Source: Chlorobium sp. | GTDB taxonomy: Bacteria > Bacteroidota > Chlorobiia > Chlorobiales > Chlorobiaceae | Direction of reading: 5' to 3' | NCBI GenBank assembly: GCA_026193435.1 | Contig: JAPHUN010000212.1 | Span: forward strand, 1 to 6,312 | DNA: 6,312 nucleotides | Part shown: positions 1 to 5,986 of the stretch, in pieces | Layout: each line of letters begins with the position of its first letter | Position numbering within the stretch: position 1 is the stretch's first letter | Made by a program: the position numbers and the translations under genes | The notes under the pieces: model-generated | What the model was told of the DNA's origin: nothing | What the model saw: the letters and a program-made list of their open reading frames with translations, nothing else | The model's database searches: none

Positions 1-1509
1 GAAGGTGTTGCATTGTGTTCTGAGGCTTCCGGCAGGACACTGCAGGCAGAGCATGGCCGTTTTATCAGCGAGGCGCTCTTCGTGACGGTGACGAATACCA
101 ATTTTGACGATGGAGCGATCGTCGATAAAATTTTCGAAGCGCTGGCTTTGCGTGACGAGTTGAGAGGCTTGCTGACAGAGGTTCCTTCTCACGACTGTGT
201 GACATGGACGGGCGAAAGCAAGGAAGAGTTTGTTCAGAAAGCTGAATCGGCCGGTGTTGAAGCACTGAGCGAAAACGAAGACCTTCGTTCTCTCAAGAGT
301 CTCGTTCTGTATGGTATGAAAGGCCTTGCAGCGTATACAGACCATGCGTCCGTGCTTGGCTACAACGATGCATCGATCTATGACTTTTATGTCAAGGCTC
401 TTGCAGCCCTGACAAAGGATATGGACGCCGAACGTTTGACCGCGCTGGTTCTGGAGACTGGAGAGTACGCCGTCAAGGCAATGGCGCTGCTTGATAAAGC
501 AAACACAGAAACCTATGGTAATCCCGAGGTTACCACGGTCAAAACCGGAGTCGGTACAAAACCCGGCATTCTGATTTCCGGGCATGATCTCCATGACATG
601 GAAGCACTGCTGAAACAGACCGAGGGCACCGGGGTCGATGTTTATACCCATTGCGAGATGCTTCCCGCTCACTACTATCCGGCGTTCAAGAAGTACGACC
701 ACTTCGTCGGCAATTACGGAAGCTCCTGGTGGTCACAGGACAAGGAGTTCGAGTCGTTCAACGGCCCGATACTGATGACGACCAACTGCATTGTGCCGGT
801 CAGGGAATCCTACAGGCAGCGCATGTTCACCACCGGTAATGCCGGATATGATGGTCTCAGGCATATTCCTGCAGGGAAAAGCGGTGATCCGAAGGATTTC
901 AGCGAACTTGTCGAACTGGCCAAAACCTGTCAGCCTCCGAAGGAGATCGAGAACGGGGAGATCGTTGGCGGTTTTGCGCATAACCAGGTTATTGCGCTTG
1001 CAGACAAGGTTGTTGACGCGGTCAAATCAGGGGCGATAAAGCGTTTCGTCGTCATGGCAGGTTGCGATGGACGTCATAACTCGAGACAGTATTTTACCGA
1101 TGTTGCAGGAGCGTTACCGGAAGATACTGTAATTCTTACAGCAGGCTGCGCAAAGTACCGGTACAACAAGCTGCAGCTCGGGGATATCGGCGGCATACCG
1201 AGGGTACTCGATGCCGGTCAGTGCAACGATTCCTACTCTCTGGCCGTTATTGCACTCAAACTGAAGGAGGTTTTCGGGCTCGACGATATCAACGACCTGC
1301 CGATTTCCTATGATATCGCATGGTATGAGCAGAAAGCTGTCGCAGTCCTGCTCGCCCTGCTCTCTCTTGGCGTGAAAGGCATTCGTCTTGGCCCGACACT
1401 TCCTGAGTTTCTCACGCCGAACGTCGCCTCCGTGCTTGTCGAGAAATTCGATATCAAGCCGATCGGTACGGTTGAAGGAGATGTGGAGGCGATGATGGCC
1501 GGGGCCTGA
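1..1509 (+). CDS. hcp: Hybrid cluster protein (hydroxylamine/NO reductase), 5' end cut off by the window
   Basis: Cytoplasmic Fe-S enzyme of the Hcp (prismane) family, linked to NO or hydroxylamine reduction and protein S-nitrosylation under nitrosative stress. The frame is open from base 1 and the stop is TGA at 1507. All hybrid-cluster ligands known from the Desulfovibrio vulgaris enzyme can be placed: His244 (codon at 583), Glu268 (655), Cys312 (787), the persulfide Cys406 (1063, in AGCDG), Cys434 (1147), Cys459 (1222), Glu494 (1327) and Lys496 (1333). Spacings match that protein exactly, except for two residues fewer between Cys312 and Cys406. The N-terminal cysteine motif for the second Fe-S cluster is absent because roughly 45-50 residues lie upstream of the window. 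A TTG at 13 falls inside the conserved N-terminal domain and is not the real start. The gene faces the permease gene tail to tail. Its promoter is outside the window. Confidence 0.95.
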   Translation, partial: EGVALCSEASGRTLQAEHGRFISEALFVTVTNTNFDDGAIVDKIFEALALRDELRGLLTEVPSHDCVTWTGESKEEFVQKAESAGVEALSENEDLRSLKSLVLYGMKGLAAYTDHASVLGYNDASIYDFYVKALAALTKDMDAERLTALVLETGEYAVKAMALLDKANTETYGNPEVTTVKTGVGTKPGILISGHDLHDMEALLKQTEGTGVDVYTHCEMLPAHYYPAFKKYDHFVGNYGSSWWSQDKEFESFNGPILMTTNCIVPVRESYRQRMFTTGNAGYDGLRHIPAGKSGDPKDFSELVELAKTCQPPKEIENGEIVGGFAHNQVIALADKVVDAVKSGAIKRFVVMAGCDGRHNSRQYFTDVAGALPEDTVILTAGCAKYRYNKLQLGDIGGIPRVLDAGQCNDSYSLAVIALKLKEVFGLDDINDLPISYDIAWYEQKAVAVLLALLSLGVKGIRLGPTLPEFLTPNVASVLVEKFDIKPIGTVEGDVEAMMAGA

Positions 1510-1530
1510 AACCCTGTAATTGTCTGACTG

Positions 1531-1569
1531 AAGGCCGTTCCATCTGATGTTCCGGGGCGGCTTTTTTTG
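1531..1569 (+). terminator. Rho-independent terminator of hcp
   Basis: An imperfect stem pairs AAG(G)CCG at 1531-1537 with CGGCTT at 1558-1563, with a partly self-complementary interior (CATC/GATG). It is followed by a run of seven T at 1562-1568. It begins 22 bases after the hcp stop. Read leftward the stem has no T-run after it, so it should not terminate the convergent permease transcript efficiently. Confidence 0.7.
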
Positions 1570-1570
1570 T

Positions 1571-2641
1571 TTAGAGCTGCAGGACAAGGTTGAATACATA
1601 ACCGACCAGAATGATCCCGGTCGCAACAATGCCTGCAAAAACCCCGATCAGCCTGGGTTTAAGCACTTTACGCAAAATGATCATTTCCGGCAGTGAGAGC
1701 GCGATGACGCTCATCATGAACGCCATTGCGGTGCCCAGAGCGGCTCCTTTGCCCAGAAGCGCCTGCACGATGGGAAGGATGCCTGCCGCATTCGAGTACA
1801 TCGGTACACCGAGCAGGACAGCGACAGGAACCGACCACCAGACTTCAGCGCCCATGAGCGAGGCCATGAAGTCCTGAGGGACATAGCCGTGAATACCGGC
1901 ACCGACTCCTACTCCGAGTACGATGTAGAGCCATACCTTGCCCACAATAGAGCGGACATGTCCAACCCCTTCCCCGATGCGTTGTGCCCAGCGTAAGTCA
2001 GGTACGTTACCTTCTCCTGCAGTACCGCTGTTCTGCAGTTCCTTTACCCACTCCTCAAGATAATTTTCCATGCCGAGTTTTCCGATGATGATGCCTGAGA
2101 CAATGGCGATGCCGAGGCCCATGGTCATATAGAGGAGGGCGATCTTCCAGCCGAACATGCCGAAGAGCAGGGCCAGGGCGATCTCGTTGACCATCGGCGC
2201 AGCGATGAGAAAGGAGAAGGTGACTCCGAGGGGAACGCCTGCCTGCAGAAACCCGATGAAAAGGGGAATCGCGGAGCAGGAACAGAAGGGCGTGACGATG
2301 CCCAGCCCTGCGGCCATGACATTGCCTATCCCGGTTCGTTTCCCTGAAAGCATGGTCCTTGTCCGTTCCGGAGACACAAACGTGTGTACCACGCCCATGG
2401 TGAAGACGACCGCCGTCAGTAACAGCAGGACTTTGGGCACTTCATAGATGAAAAAGTGCAGAGCCTGGCCGAAACGGGTTTGAAAGGAGATGCCTGCGAT
2501 GTCAAGAAACAGATCTGCGAGCCATTCAAGATGGGTATAGACGAGCACCCAGAGCAGGGTTGCAGTTAAAACCGCGGCGATCCGGACGGAGATGTTTTCA
2601 GGTTTTTTGCCGGATGGCGGTACTTTTTTTTCGCTGCTCAT
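1571..2641 (-). CDS. ArsP/DUF318-family membrane permease
   Basis: Predicted inner-membrane permease of the DUF318 (ArsP_1, YraQ-like) family; some members export trivalent organoarsenicals, while the cargo of many is unknown. With the ATG at 2641 it has 356 residues. It shows about eight to ten hydrophobic segments and the family signature TPFCSCSAIPLF (residues 117-128, with Cys120 and Cys122). Other family-like motifs are APMVNE (148-153), VPMYSNAAG (279-287) and SLPEM (316-320). A short polar loop lies near 193-230. A GTG at 2689 would add 16 residues but overlaps the thioredoxin-like gene. The ATG 19 bases after that gene's stop is preferred, although neither start has a clear ribosome binding site. 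It is the last gene of the arsR-trx-permease cassette, and no terminator is visible behind it. An arsenic-related cargo is inferred from family and neighbours; no arsC, arsM or arsB is present here. Confidence 0.88.
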   Translation of the reverse strand: MSSEKKVPPSGKKPENISVRIAAVLTATLLWVLVYTHLEWLADLFLDIAGISFQTRFGQALHFFIYEVPKVLLLLTAVVFTMGVVHTFVSPERTRTMLSGKRTGIGNVMAAGLGIVTPFCSCSAIPLFIGFLQAGVPLGVTFSFLIAAPMVNEIALALLFGMFGWKIALLYMTMGLGIAIVSGIIIGKLGMENYLEEWVKELQNSGTAGEGNVPDLRWAQRIGEGVGHVRSIVGKVWLYIVLGVGVGAGIHGYVPQDFMASLMGAEVWWSVPVAVLLGVPMYSNAAGILPIVQALLGKGAALGTAMAFMMSVIALSLPEMIILRKVLKPRLIGVFAGIVATGIILVGYVFNLVLQL

Positions 2642-2660
2642 TGGCGACGGATTTGATGTA

Positions 2661-2894
2661 TCAGGCAAGCATCTCCTCGATTTCGTCACGGGAGGGAATC
2701 CGTCCTGAGCATTTCACTTCGTTATCGACAACAAGTCCGGGAGTCGACAGAACTTTCCAGGAAATGATTTCCTGAATGTCCTCGACCTTTTCGATTGACG
2801 CCTCGATGCCTGTTTCCTCAACAACCTGACGGACAAGAGATTCAAGCTGTTTACAGGTCGCGCAGCCTGTTCCAAGCACTTTGATGGTTTTCAT
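2661..2894 (-). CDS. Small thioredoxin-like redox-active disulfide protein
   Basis: A 77-residue cytoplasmic protein with a minimal thioredoxin fold, of the 'redox-active disulfide protein 2' / MTH895 type. The active site is CATC (Cys11-Cys14) right after the first beta strand. The expected cis-proline follows Thr51 (STPG, Pro52), and the C-terminal helix is charged. A third cysteine, Cys62 (VKCSG), lies in the strand after the cis-proline. There is no signal peptide. Length fits the family (about 75-80 residues), and the ATG at 2894 gives an N-terminus starting directly at the first strand. It lies 55 bases after arsR and 19 bases before the permease start. This order suggests it reduces, or passes thiols to, the permease or its substrate; that role is inference. 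The region before its start has no Shine-Dalgarno sequence but contains the second operator-like site. Confidence 0.88.
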   Translation of the reverse strand: MKTIKVLGTGCATCKQLESLVRQVVEETGIEASIEKVEDIQEIISWKVLSTPGLVVDNEVKCSGRIPSRDEIEEMLA

Positions 2895-2904
2895 TGGCGG
2901 ATTT

Positions 2905-2928
2905 GTTTATTGTTCAACGCAAATAAAC
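2905..2928. promoter_or_regulatory. Second operator-like inverted repeat between arsR and the thioredoxin-like gene
   Basis: GTTTAT at 2905-2910 and ATAAAC at 2923-2928 are separated by exactly 12 bases, the same half-sites and spacing as in the main operator at 3306-3329. The pairing extends by one base when read as GTTTATT/AATAAAC with a 10-base spacer. It sits 10 bases upstream of the thioredoxin-like start codon. It could be a second ArsR binding site, perhaps for an internal promoter or a looped repression complex. It could also form an mRNA hairpin before the gene. Confidence 0.5.
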
Positions 2929-2929
2929 G

Positions 2930-2942
2930 ATTATTAAATAAT
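2930..2942. repeat. Short AT-only palindrome
   Basis: ATTATT-A-AATAAT is a perfect 6-bp inverted repeat around one central base, directly after the stop of arsR on the leftward transcript. It has no GC in the stem and no T-run, so it is a poor terminator. It may just reflect AT-rich intergenic sequence. Confidence 0.4.
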
Positions 2943-2949
2943 GAGATAT

Positions 2950-3291
2950 TCAGCACTCCTCTTCGCTTTCATCTCCACTCAATTCAGTGTCAAAGAAACG
3001 GGCGAACAATTTCCTCGCGGTTTCCCAGTTCTTTCGGTTCAGGCAATATTTCACTCTTGGAGGAGTTATCTCGCCCTGGATAAGACCGGCTTCGAGCAGG
3101 GCCTTCAGATGCTGGGAAATCGTCGATTGCGCCATCGGGATGATCGCTGTCAGTTCCCCGGTGAAACAGCACGACTGTGTAGAGAGCAGTTTCAGGATCT
3201 TGAGCCGAACCGGATGACCGAGCGCTTTGGAGAAAACCGCCAGATCGGTTTCACTTGTCGAGTATGGTATCTCTGCATTGGTTCGTTTCAT
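2950..3291 (-). CDS. ArsR/SmtB-family transcriptional repressor
   Basis: A 113-residue winged-helix regulator, first gene of the cassette and probably autoregulated. The N-terminal part has the typical SKALGHPVRLKILKLL helix (residues 21-36). The helix-turn-helix is around 53-72 (AQSTISQHLKALLEAGLI) and the wing follows to about 84. Adjacent cysteines Cys41-Cys42 fall where E. coli ArsR has its CVC metalloid site; Cys83 and the C-terminal Cys113 are the only others. A CC pair rather than CVC suggests a variant thiol sensor, as in ArsR relatives found beside thioredoxin/permease genes. I chose the ATG at 3291. Starts at 3348 or 3366 are in frame, but they would put the promoter -10 box and the palindrome inside the coding sequence and make the protein unusually long. 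The ligand (arsenite, antimonite, another metal or a redox signal) cannot be read from the sequence. Confidence 0.92.
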   Translation of the reverse strand: MKRTNAEIPYSTSETDLAVFSKALGHPVRLKILKLLSTQSCCFTGELTAIIPMAQSTISQHLKALLEAGLIQGEITPPRVKYCLNRKNWETARKLFARFFDTELSGDESEEEC

Positions 3292-3302
3292 CTCTGTATG
3301 AT

Positions 3303-3332
3303 CGAGTTTATCGTAAATATACGATAAACTCG
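3303..3332. promoter_or_regulatory. Operator palindrome of the arsR cassette
   Basis: Perfect inverted repeat with 13-bp arms (CGAGTTTATCGTA at 3303-3315, TACGATAAACTCG at 3320-3332) around AATA. It lies 11 bases upstream of the arsR ATG and overlaps the promoter -10 box and spacer, the expected position for an ArsR-family repressor site. A further GTTTAT half-site at 3334-3339, four bases beyond the right arm, reaches the -35 box. The palindrome is seen directly; binding by the adjacent ArsR-like protein is inferred. Confidence 0.8.
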
Positions 3333-3344
3333 CGTTTATTTCAA
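3316..3344 (-). promoter_or_regulatory. Sigma70-type promoter of the arsR-trx-permease cassette
   Basis: On the minus strand, a -35 box TTGAAA (3344-3339) and a -10 box TATATT (3321-3316) are separated by 17 bases. Transcription would begin near 3309, leaving a leader of about 18 bases before the arsR ATG. The -10 box contains the centre of the palindromic operator, so repressor binding would block polymerase directly. Confidence 0.7.
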
Positions 3345-3436
3345 GCATTCGAATCCTGCGAATCAACGGAAGCTTTTTTCACTTGAATAGTTCGGCGGGA
3401 ATAGTGAGATTGTCCTTTAAAGATGTCAGCCGACTT

Positions 3437-3465
3437 TTGTTTCTCGCACTGACTTTCTGTGATAC
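3437..3465 (+). promoter_or_regulatory. Possible promoter of the ZIP transporter gene
   Basis: TTGTTT (3437-3442) and TGATAC (3460-3465) are 17 bases apart, which is a moderate match to a sigma70 promoter. It would give a leader of about 115 bases before the ATG at 3588. A TATAGT at 3538-3543 is a rival -10 box but lacks a good -35. Confidence 0.3.
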
Positions 3466-3493
3466 TGTAGAGAGTCATGAAAGCAGTACGGTC

Positions 3494-3510
3494 GCCCTCT
3501 TCGGGGAGGC
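3494..3510 (+). other. UUCG-loop hairpin in the probable ZIP gene leader
   Basis: GCCCTC (3494-3499) pairs with GGGAGGC (3504-3510) across a TTCG tetraloop closed by C-G, with A3507 bulged and one G-T pair. No T-run follows, so it is not a terminator. If transcription starts upstream it is a stable element in the 5' leader of the transporter mRNA. Confidence 0.45.
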
Positions 3511-3587
3511 CGGTAACGGTCTCGAATATGGATAGTATATAGTGTATCATATCTGAAAGATTCTGTATTTAAAATTTTCTCTACGTC

Positions 3588-4403
3588 ATGGAAGATTTTT
3601 TTCTGCAATTCAATCCGGTTACCCAGGCGTTGATCGCCACCCTGTTCACATGGGGTGTTACGGCTGCAGGGGCGGCGCTGGTGTTTTTTTCCAAAGCGCT
3701 CAATCAGAAGGTTATGGACTCGATGCTTGGCTTTGCAGCCGGCGTCATGATCGCAGCAAGTTTCTGGTCTCTTCTCGCACCGGGAATAGAGATGGCTGAG
3801 CAGCTGGGACATATCCCCTGGCTGACGGCGGTCATCGGTTTCATGGGAGGAGGGCTTTTCATGCGGCTGACAGACAGGTTCCTGCCTCATCTTCACCCCG
3901 GTCTGAGCATGGACAAAAGCGAGGGGATCAAGACTTCGTGGCAGCGGAGCACGCTGCTCGTGCTGGCCATAACCCTGCACAACATTCCCGAAGGGCTGGC
4001 CATCGGTGTGGCTTTCGGTGCAGTTGCGGCCAATCTTCCTTCAGCGACTATTGGAGCCGCCATAGCTCTTGCAATTGGGATCGGCATTCAGAATTTTCCC
4101 GAGGGAACGGCCGTTTCGATGCCTTTGAGAAGAGAGGGTATGTCGAAAGGGAAAAGCTTTTTCCTGGGTCAGTCTTCCGGCATGGTTGAGCCGATCGCCG
4201 GGGTTATCGGGGCATATTTTGTGCTGAAAATGCAGGATATTCTGCCCTACGCCCTTTGTTTCGCCGCCGGGGCGATGATTTTTGTCGTGGTCGAGGAGCT
4301 GATACCGGAATCGCAGAGAAAATATGAAAACATCGATCTGGTAACCATGGCAACCATGGCAGGTTTTTCGGTCATGATGATTCTCGATGTGGCATTGGGG
4401 TAA
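3588..4403 (+). CDS. ZIP-family divalent metal transporter (ZupT/GufA type)
   Basis: A 271-residue inner-membrane transporter that would move Zn(II), Fe(II), Mn(II) or similar ions into the cytoplasm. About eight hydrophobic segments are visible (near 10-34, 43-65, 76-95, 121-146, 152-178, 190-214, 219-238 and 250-270). The transport-site motifs are intact: HNIPEGLAIG in segment 4 (His131, Asn132, Glu135) and QNFPEG in segment 5 (Gln168, Asn169, Glu172). Glu201 in segment 6 and a Glu236-Glu237 pair in segment 7 are further candidate ligands. Gln in place of His in segment 5 is usual for the GufA branch. The loop between segments 3 and 4 has only two histidines (His101, His103). The ATG at 3588 has no clear ribosome binding site. 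The gene diverges from the arsR cassette with about 300 bases between start codons. Metal specificity cannot be told from sequence. Confidence 0.93.
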   Translation: MEDFFLQFNPVTQALIATLFTWGVTAAGAALVFFSKALNQKVMDSMLGFAAGVMIAASFWSLLAPGIEMAEQLGHIPWLTAVIGFMGGGLFMRLTDRFLPHLHPGLSMDKSEGIKTSWQRSTLLVLAITLHNIPEGLAIGVAFGAVAANLPSATIGAAIALAIGIGIQNFPEGTAVSMPLRREGMSKGKSFFLGQSSGMVEPIAGVIGAYFVLKMQDILPYALCFAAGAMIFVVVEELIPESQRKYENIDLVTMATMAGFSVMMILDVALG

Positions 4404-4477
4404 TGCTGTCGTGTTCCGGGAGACCGCGGTTCGAGTTTATTCTGGAGCAGGTATGTGGCAGTAAGAAAATGATTTTG

Positions 4478-4508
4478 TTGTTTCAGATGATTTAAAAAAA
4501 GATATATT
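4478..4508 (+). promoter_or_regulatory. Possible promoter of the lipoprotein gene
   Basis: A good -10 box TATATT (4503-4508) follows a very A-rich stretch. The best -35 candidate is TTGTTT at 4478-4483 with a long 19-base spacer. Transcription would start near 4515, about 43 bases before the ATG. No terminator is seen after the ZIP gene, so read-through is also possible. Confidence 0.4.
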
Positions 4509-4557
4509 GTGTCCTGTTTAAATGTTGAAGTTTTGATAAAGAGAAACAAGGACGGAT

Positions 4558-4893
4558 ATGCGTAAGATAATTGTTGCAATGATGGCGGTTATGATGGGTC
4601 TGGCAGGATGTACCTCCTCACAGGCTCCGACGTTTGGAAATTCGATTCTGGGCCAGAGTCAGGATTCACGGATGATCGGTGAAAAATGGAACAAGGGGAA
4701 CAGTTCTATGATCAGGGGGGAGAAGTTACAGTTCAACGGACAGAAAAAGGTTGAACAGGGCCGGAGTATGGTAAAAGATGGGCAGGATAACATCAGCAAA
4801 GGTAAAGAGCTGGTTTTGCAGGGAGAGCAGCTCAAACAGGAAAGTGAAACGGAATACCGGATAAAATTTCCTGAGGGGAAATCGTTTCAATAA
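4558..4893 (+). CDS. Small lipoprotein with seven-residue glycine repeats
   Basis: A 111-residue protein of unknown function. It starts with a short lipoprotein signal peptide (MRKIIVAMMAVMMGLAGC); the lipobox LAGC puts the lipidated cysteine at Cys18, giving a mature part of 94 residues. Residues 47-95 form a regular array: glycine at 47, 54, 61, 68, 75, 82 and 89, with hydrophobic residues mostly three to five places after each glycine and charged or polar residues elsewhere. This approximates G-[EQK]-x-[LM]-[VI]-x-[QK]. The pattern suggests one long amphipathic helix or coiled coil in the periplasm, with glycines lined up along one stripe. A single Trp44 precedes the array. An AAGGA at 4548-4552, five bases before the ATG, supports the start. 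The gene is flanked by its own probable promoter and a strong terminator, so it is likely monocistronic. I do not know an assigned function. Confidence 0.85.
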   Translation: MRKIIVAMMAVMMGLAGCTSSQAPTFGNSILGQSQDSRMIGEKWNKGNSSMIRGEKLQFNGQKKVEQGRSMVKDGQDNISKGKELVLQGEQLKQESETEYRIKFPEGKSFQ

Positions 4894-4921
4894 GTCCAGA
4901 GAACCACCGGTACACGGTCTC

Positions 4922-4948
4922 CTGATACCAGGGACAGGTCTGTATCAG
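4922..4948 (+). repeat. Hairpin upstream of the lipoprotein terminator
   Basis: CTGATAC (4922-4928) is perfectly complementary to GTATCAG (4942-4948) with a 13-base loop. It ends three bases before the terminator stem. It has no T-run of its own and may protect the mRNA 3' end. Confidence 0.5.
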
Positions 4949-4951
4949 TAT

Positions 4952-4990
4952 GTAAAGGCGGCTTTCGGGCCGCCTTTACTGTTTTCGTTC
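4952..4990 (+). terminator. Strong intrinsic terminator of the lipoprotein gene
   Basis: Perfect 11-bp stem GTAAAGGCGGC (4952-4962) / GCCGCCTTTAC (4969-4979) with a six-base loop TTTCGG containing TTCG. It is followed by the T-rich tract TGTTTTCGTT. The stem is the strongest in the window and separates the lipoprotein from the outer-membrane protein gene. Confidence 0.85.
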
Positions 4991-5078
4991 TTTCTGCTCC
5001 GGCTCACTCCATCAGGTTCCGCACTATGTTTTTTTCGATCCCTGTTACGTTCATGTTAACAAATGCAGAACAAGAGAA

Positions 5079-5106
5079 TTGACAGCCTACATTTCACGAT
5101 TATGAG
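5079..5106 (+). promoter_or_regulatory. Promoter of the outer-membrane protein gene
   Basis: A consensus -35 box TTGACA (5079-5084) lies 16 bases before TATGAG (5101-5106) as -10. The start would be near 5113, giving a leader of about 30 bases that ends in the AGGAGG ribosome binding site at 5134-5139. Confidence 0.55.
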
Positions 5107-5143
5107 TCTGCCAAAGAAACGTTAGCAACAAAAAGGAGGAATA

Positions 5144-5986
5144 ATGACCGTCTGTTCTGTCAAGACGATGCTGCTGTTCTGCACGTTGCTGTTCTTCCCG
5201 GTTACTCTTATTGCACAAACCGGGCCTTTTCAAAAACACTGGGAAATTGGGACTGAGATTTATCATGCCGTTTATGAGGAGCCTGGTATTATGAAAGAAA
5301 AAGGTTTTTTTTACGGCGTAAAGAGTGCTGTTGCTTTTCATGAAAAGATTGTCGGGCCGGTTGATATGATCAGGATCGAAGGGGCGTATGCCAGGGGCGC
5401 TCAGGAGTATTCTTCTTTCTGGACGGGAAATATTGATGCCATCGACGTCTCGGTTTTTGAAATACGGGGTTCTCTGGGACACGATGTGGCAAGTGACCGG
5501 ACTGTATGGACTCCTTATCTTGGACTCGGGTATCGATGGAAAAAGGACAGCGCTTATGGCATGATTTCAACTTCAGGCGCGCTGGGATATGACAGGGAAT
5601 CACAGTACCTCTACTCTCCTCTCGGTATCGCTGTGGAAGCTGACCTTGAAAACGGTTGGTCTTTCGGTGGTTTTTTCGAATATGATTATTTCTGGGGCGG
5701 AACGCAGAAAAGTGCGTTCAGCGATCTGCACCCGTTGAACAGTGATCTCGTCAACGATCAGGAAAAGGGCTATGGTCTCAGGGCGTCCTTGAAGATCAGG
5801 AAACAACTGCATGAGAGTTTTCTGGTCGCTTTTGAGCCTTTTCTGCGTTACTGGAGCATTGATCAGTCGCAGCCCGGTGAGTACATGGAGTATAATGCTT
5901 TTCTCGACAGGGCGGTGCAAAAGACAGGATATGAACCTGAAAACACATCTTTCGGATATGGCGTGAATATCTCCCTCTTGTTCTGA
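5144..5986 (+). CDS. Predicted outer-membrane beta-barrel protein
   Basis: A 280-residue protein with a signal peptide (hydrophobic core about residues 9-23, likely cut after Ala24 in LIAQ). The rest alternates polar and hydrophobic/aromatic residues in strand-like stretches such as WTPYLGLGYRWK, WSFGGFFEYDYFWGG and SFLVAFEPFLRYW. It ends in YGVNISLLF, the C-terminal aromatic beta-strand signal recognised by the BAM complex. Tyrosine, tryptophan and phenylalanine are abundant, as at barrel girdles. The size suits a barrel of about 10-12 strands. Start: AGGAGG at 5134-5139 lies four bases before the ATG, the strongest ribosome binding site in the window; an in-frame ATG at 5168 would shorten the signal peptide but lacks such a site. 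The closest resemblance I can offer is to uncharacterised porin-like or 'outer membrane beta-barrel' proteins, so cargo and role are unknown. It has its own promoter; no clear terminator follows. Confidence 0.82.
   Translation: MTVCSVKTMLLFCTLLFFPVTLIAQTGPFQKHWEIGTEIYHAVYEEPGIMKEKGFFYGVKSAVAFHEKIVGPVDMIRIEGAYARGAQEYSSFWTGNIDAIDVSVFEIRGSLGHDVASDRTVWTPYLGLGYRWKKDSAYGMISTSGALGYDRESQYLYSPLGIAVEADLENGWSFGGFFEYDYFWGGTQKSAFSDLHPLNSDLVNDQEKGYGLRASLKIRKQLHESFLVAFEPFLRYWSIDQSQPGEYMEYNAFLDRAVQKTGYEPENTSFGYGVNISLLF

Noticed and set aside
13..15. TTG as start codon of hcp
   Set aside because: The frame is open to base 1, and the following residues align with the interior of the Hcp N-terminal domain; the cysteine motif that begins the protein is missing upstream.
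1114..1638. 174-codon leftward frame opposite the end of hcp
   Set aside because: It is antisense to conserved Hcp ligand regions and spans the hcp terminator; no domain is recognisable.
2642..2689. 16-residue N-terminal extension of the permease from a GTG at 2689
   Set aside because: It overlaps the thioredoxin-like gene, is not membrane-like and has no ribosome binding site; the ATG at 2641 gives a normal family N-terminus.
3292..3366. Longer arsR starting at 3366 or 3348
   Set aside because: It would place the promoter -10 box and operator palindrome inside the coding sequence and exceed usual ArsR length.
3494..3545. Manganese (yybP-ykoY) riboswitch upstream of the ZIP gene
   Set aside because: The GGGGAG stretch is suggestive, but the conserved loops and second arm of that riboswitch are not present.
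3426..3980. 184-codon leftward frame antisense to the ZIP gene
   Set aside because: It lies largely opposite a well-supported ZIP gene and its translation is rich in Arg, His, Gln and Cys with no recognisable domain, as expected for a shadow frame.
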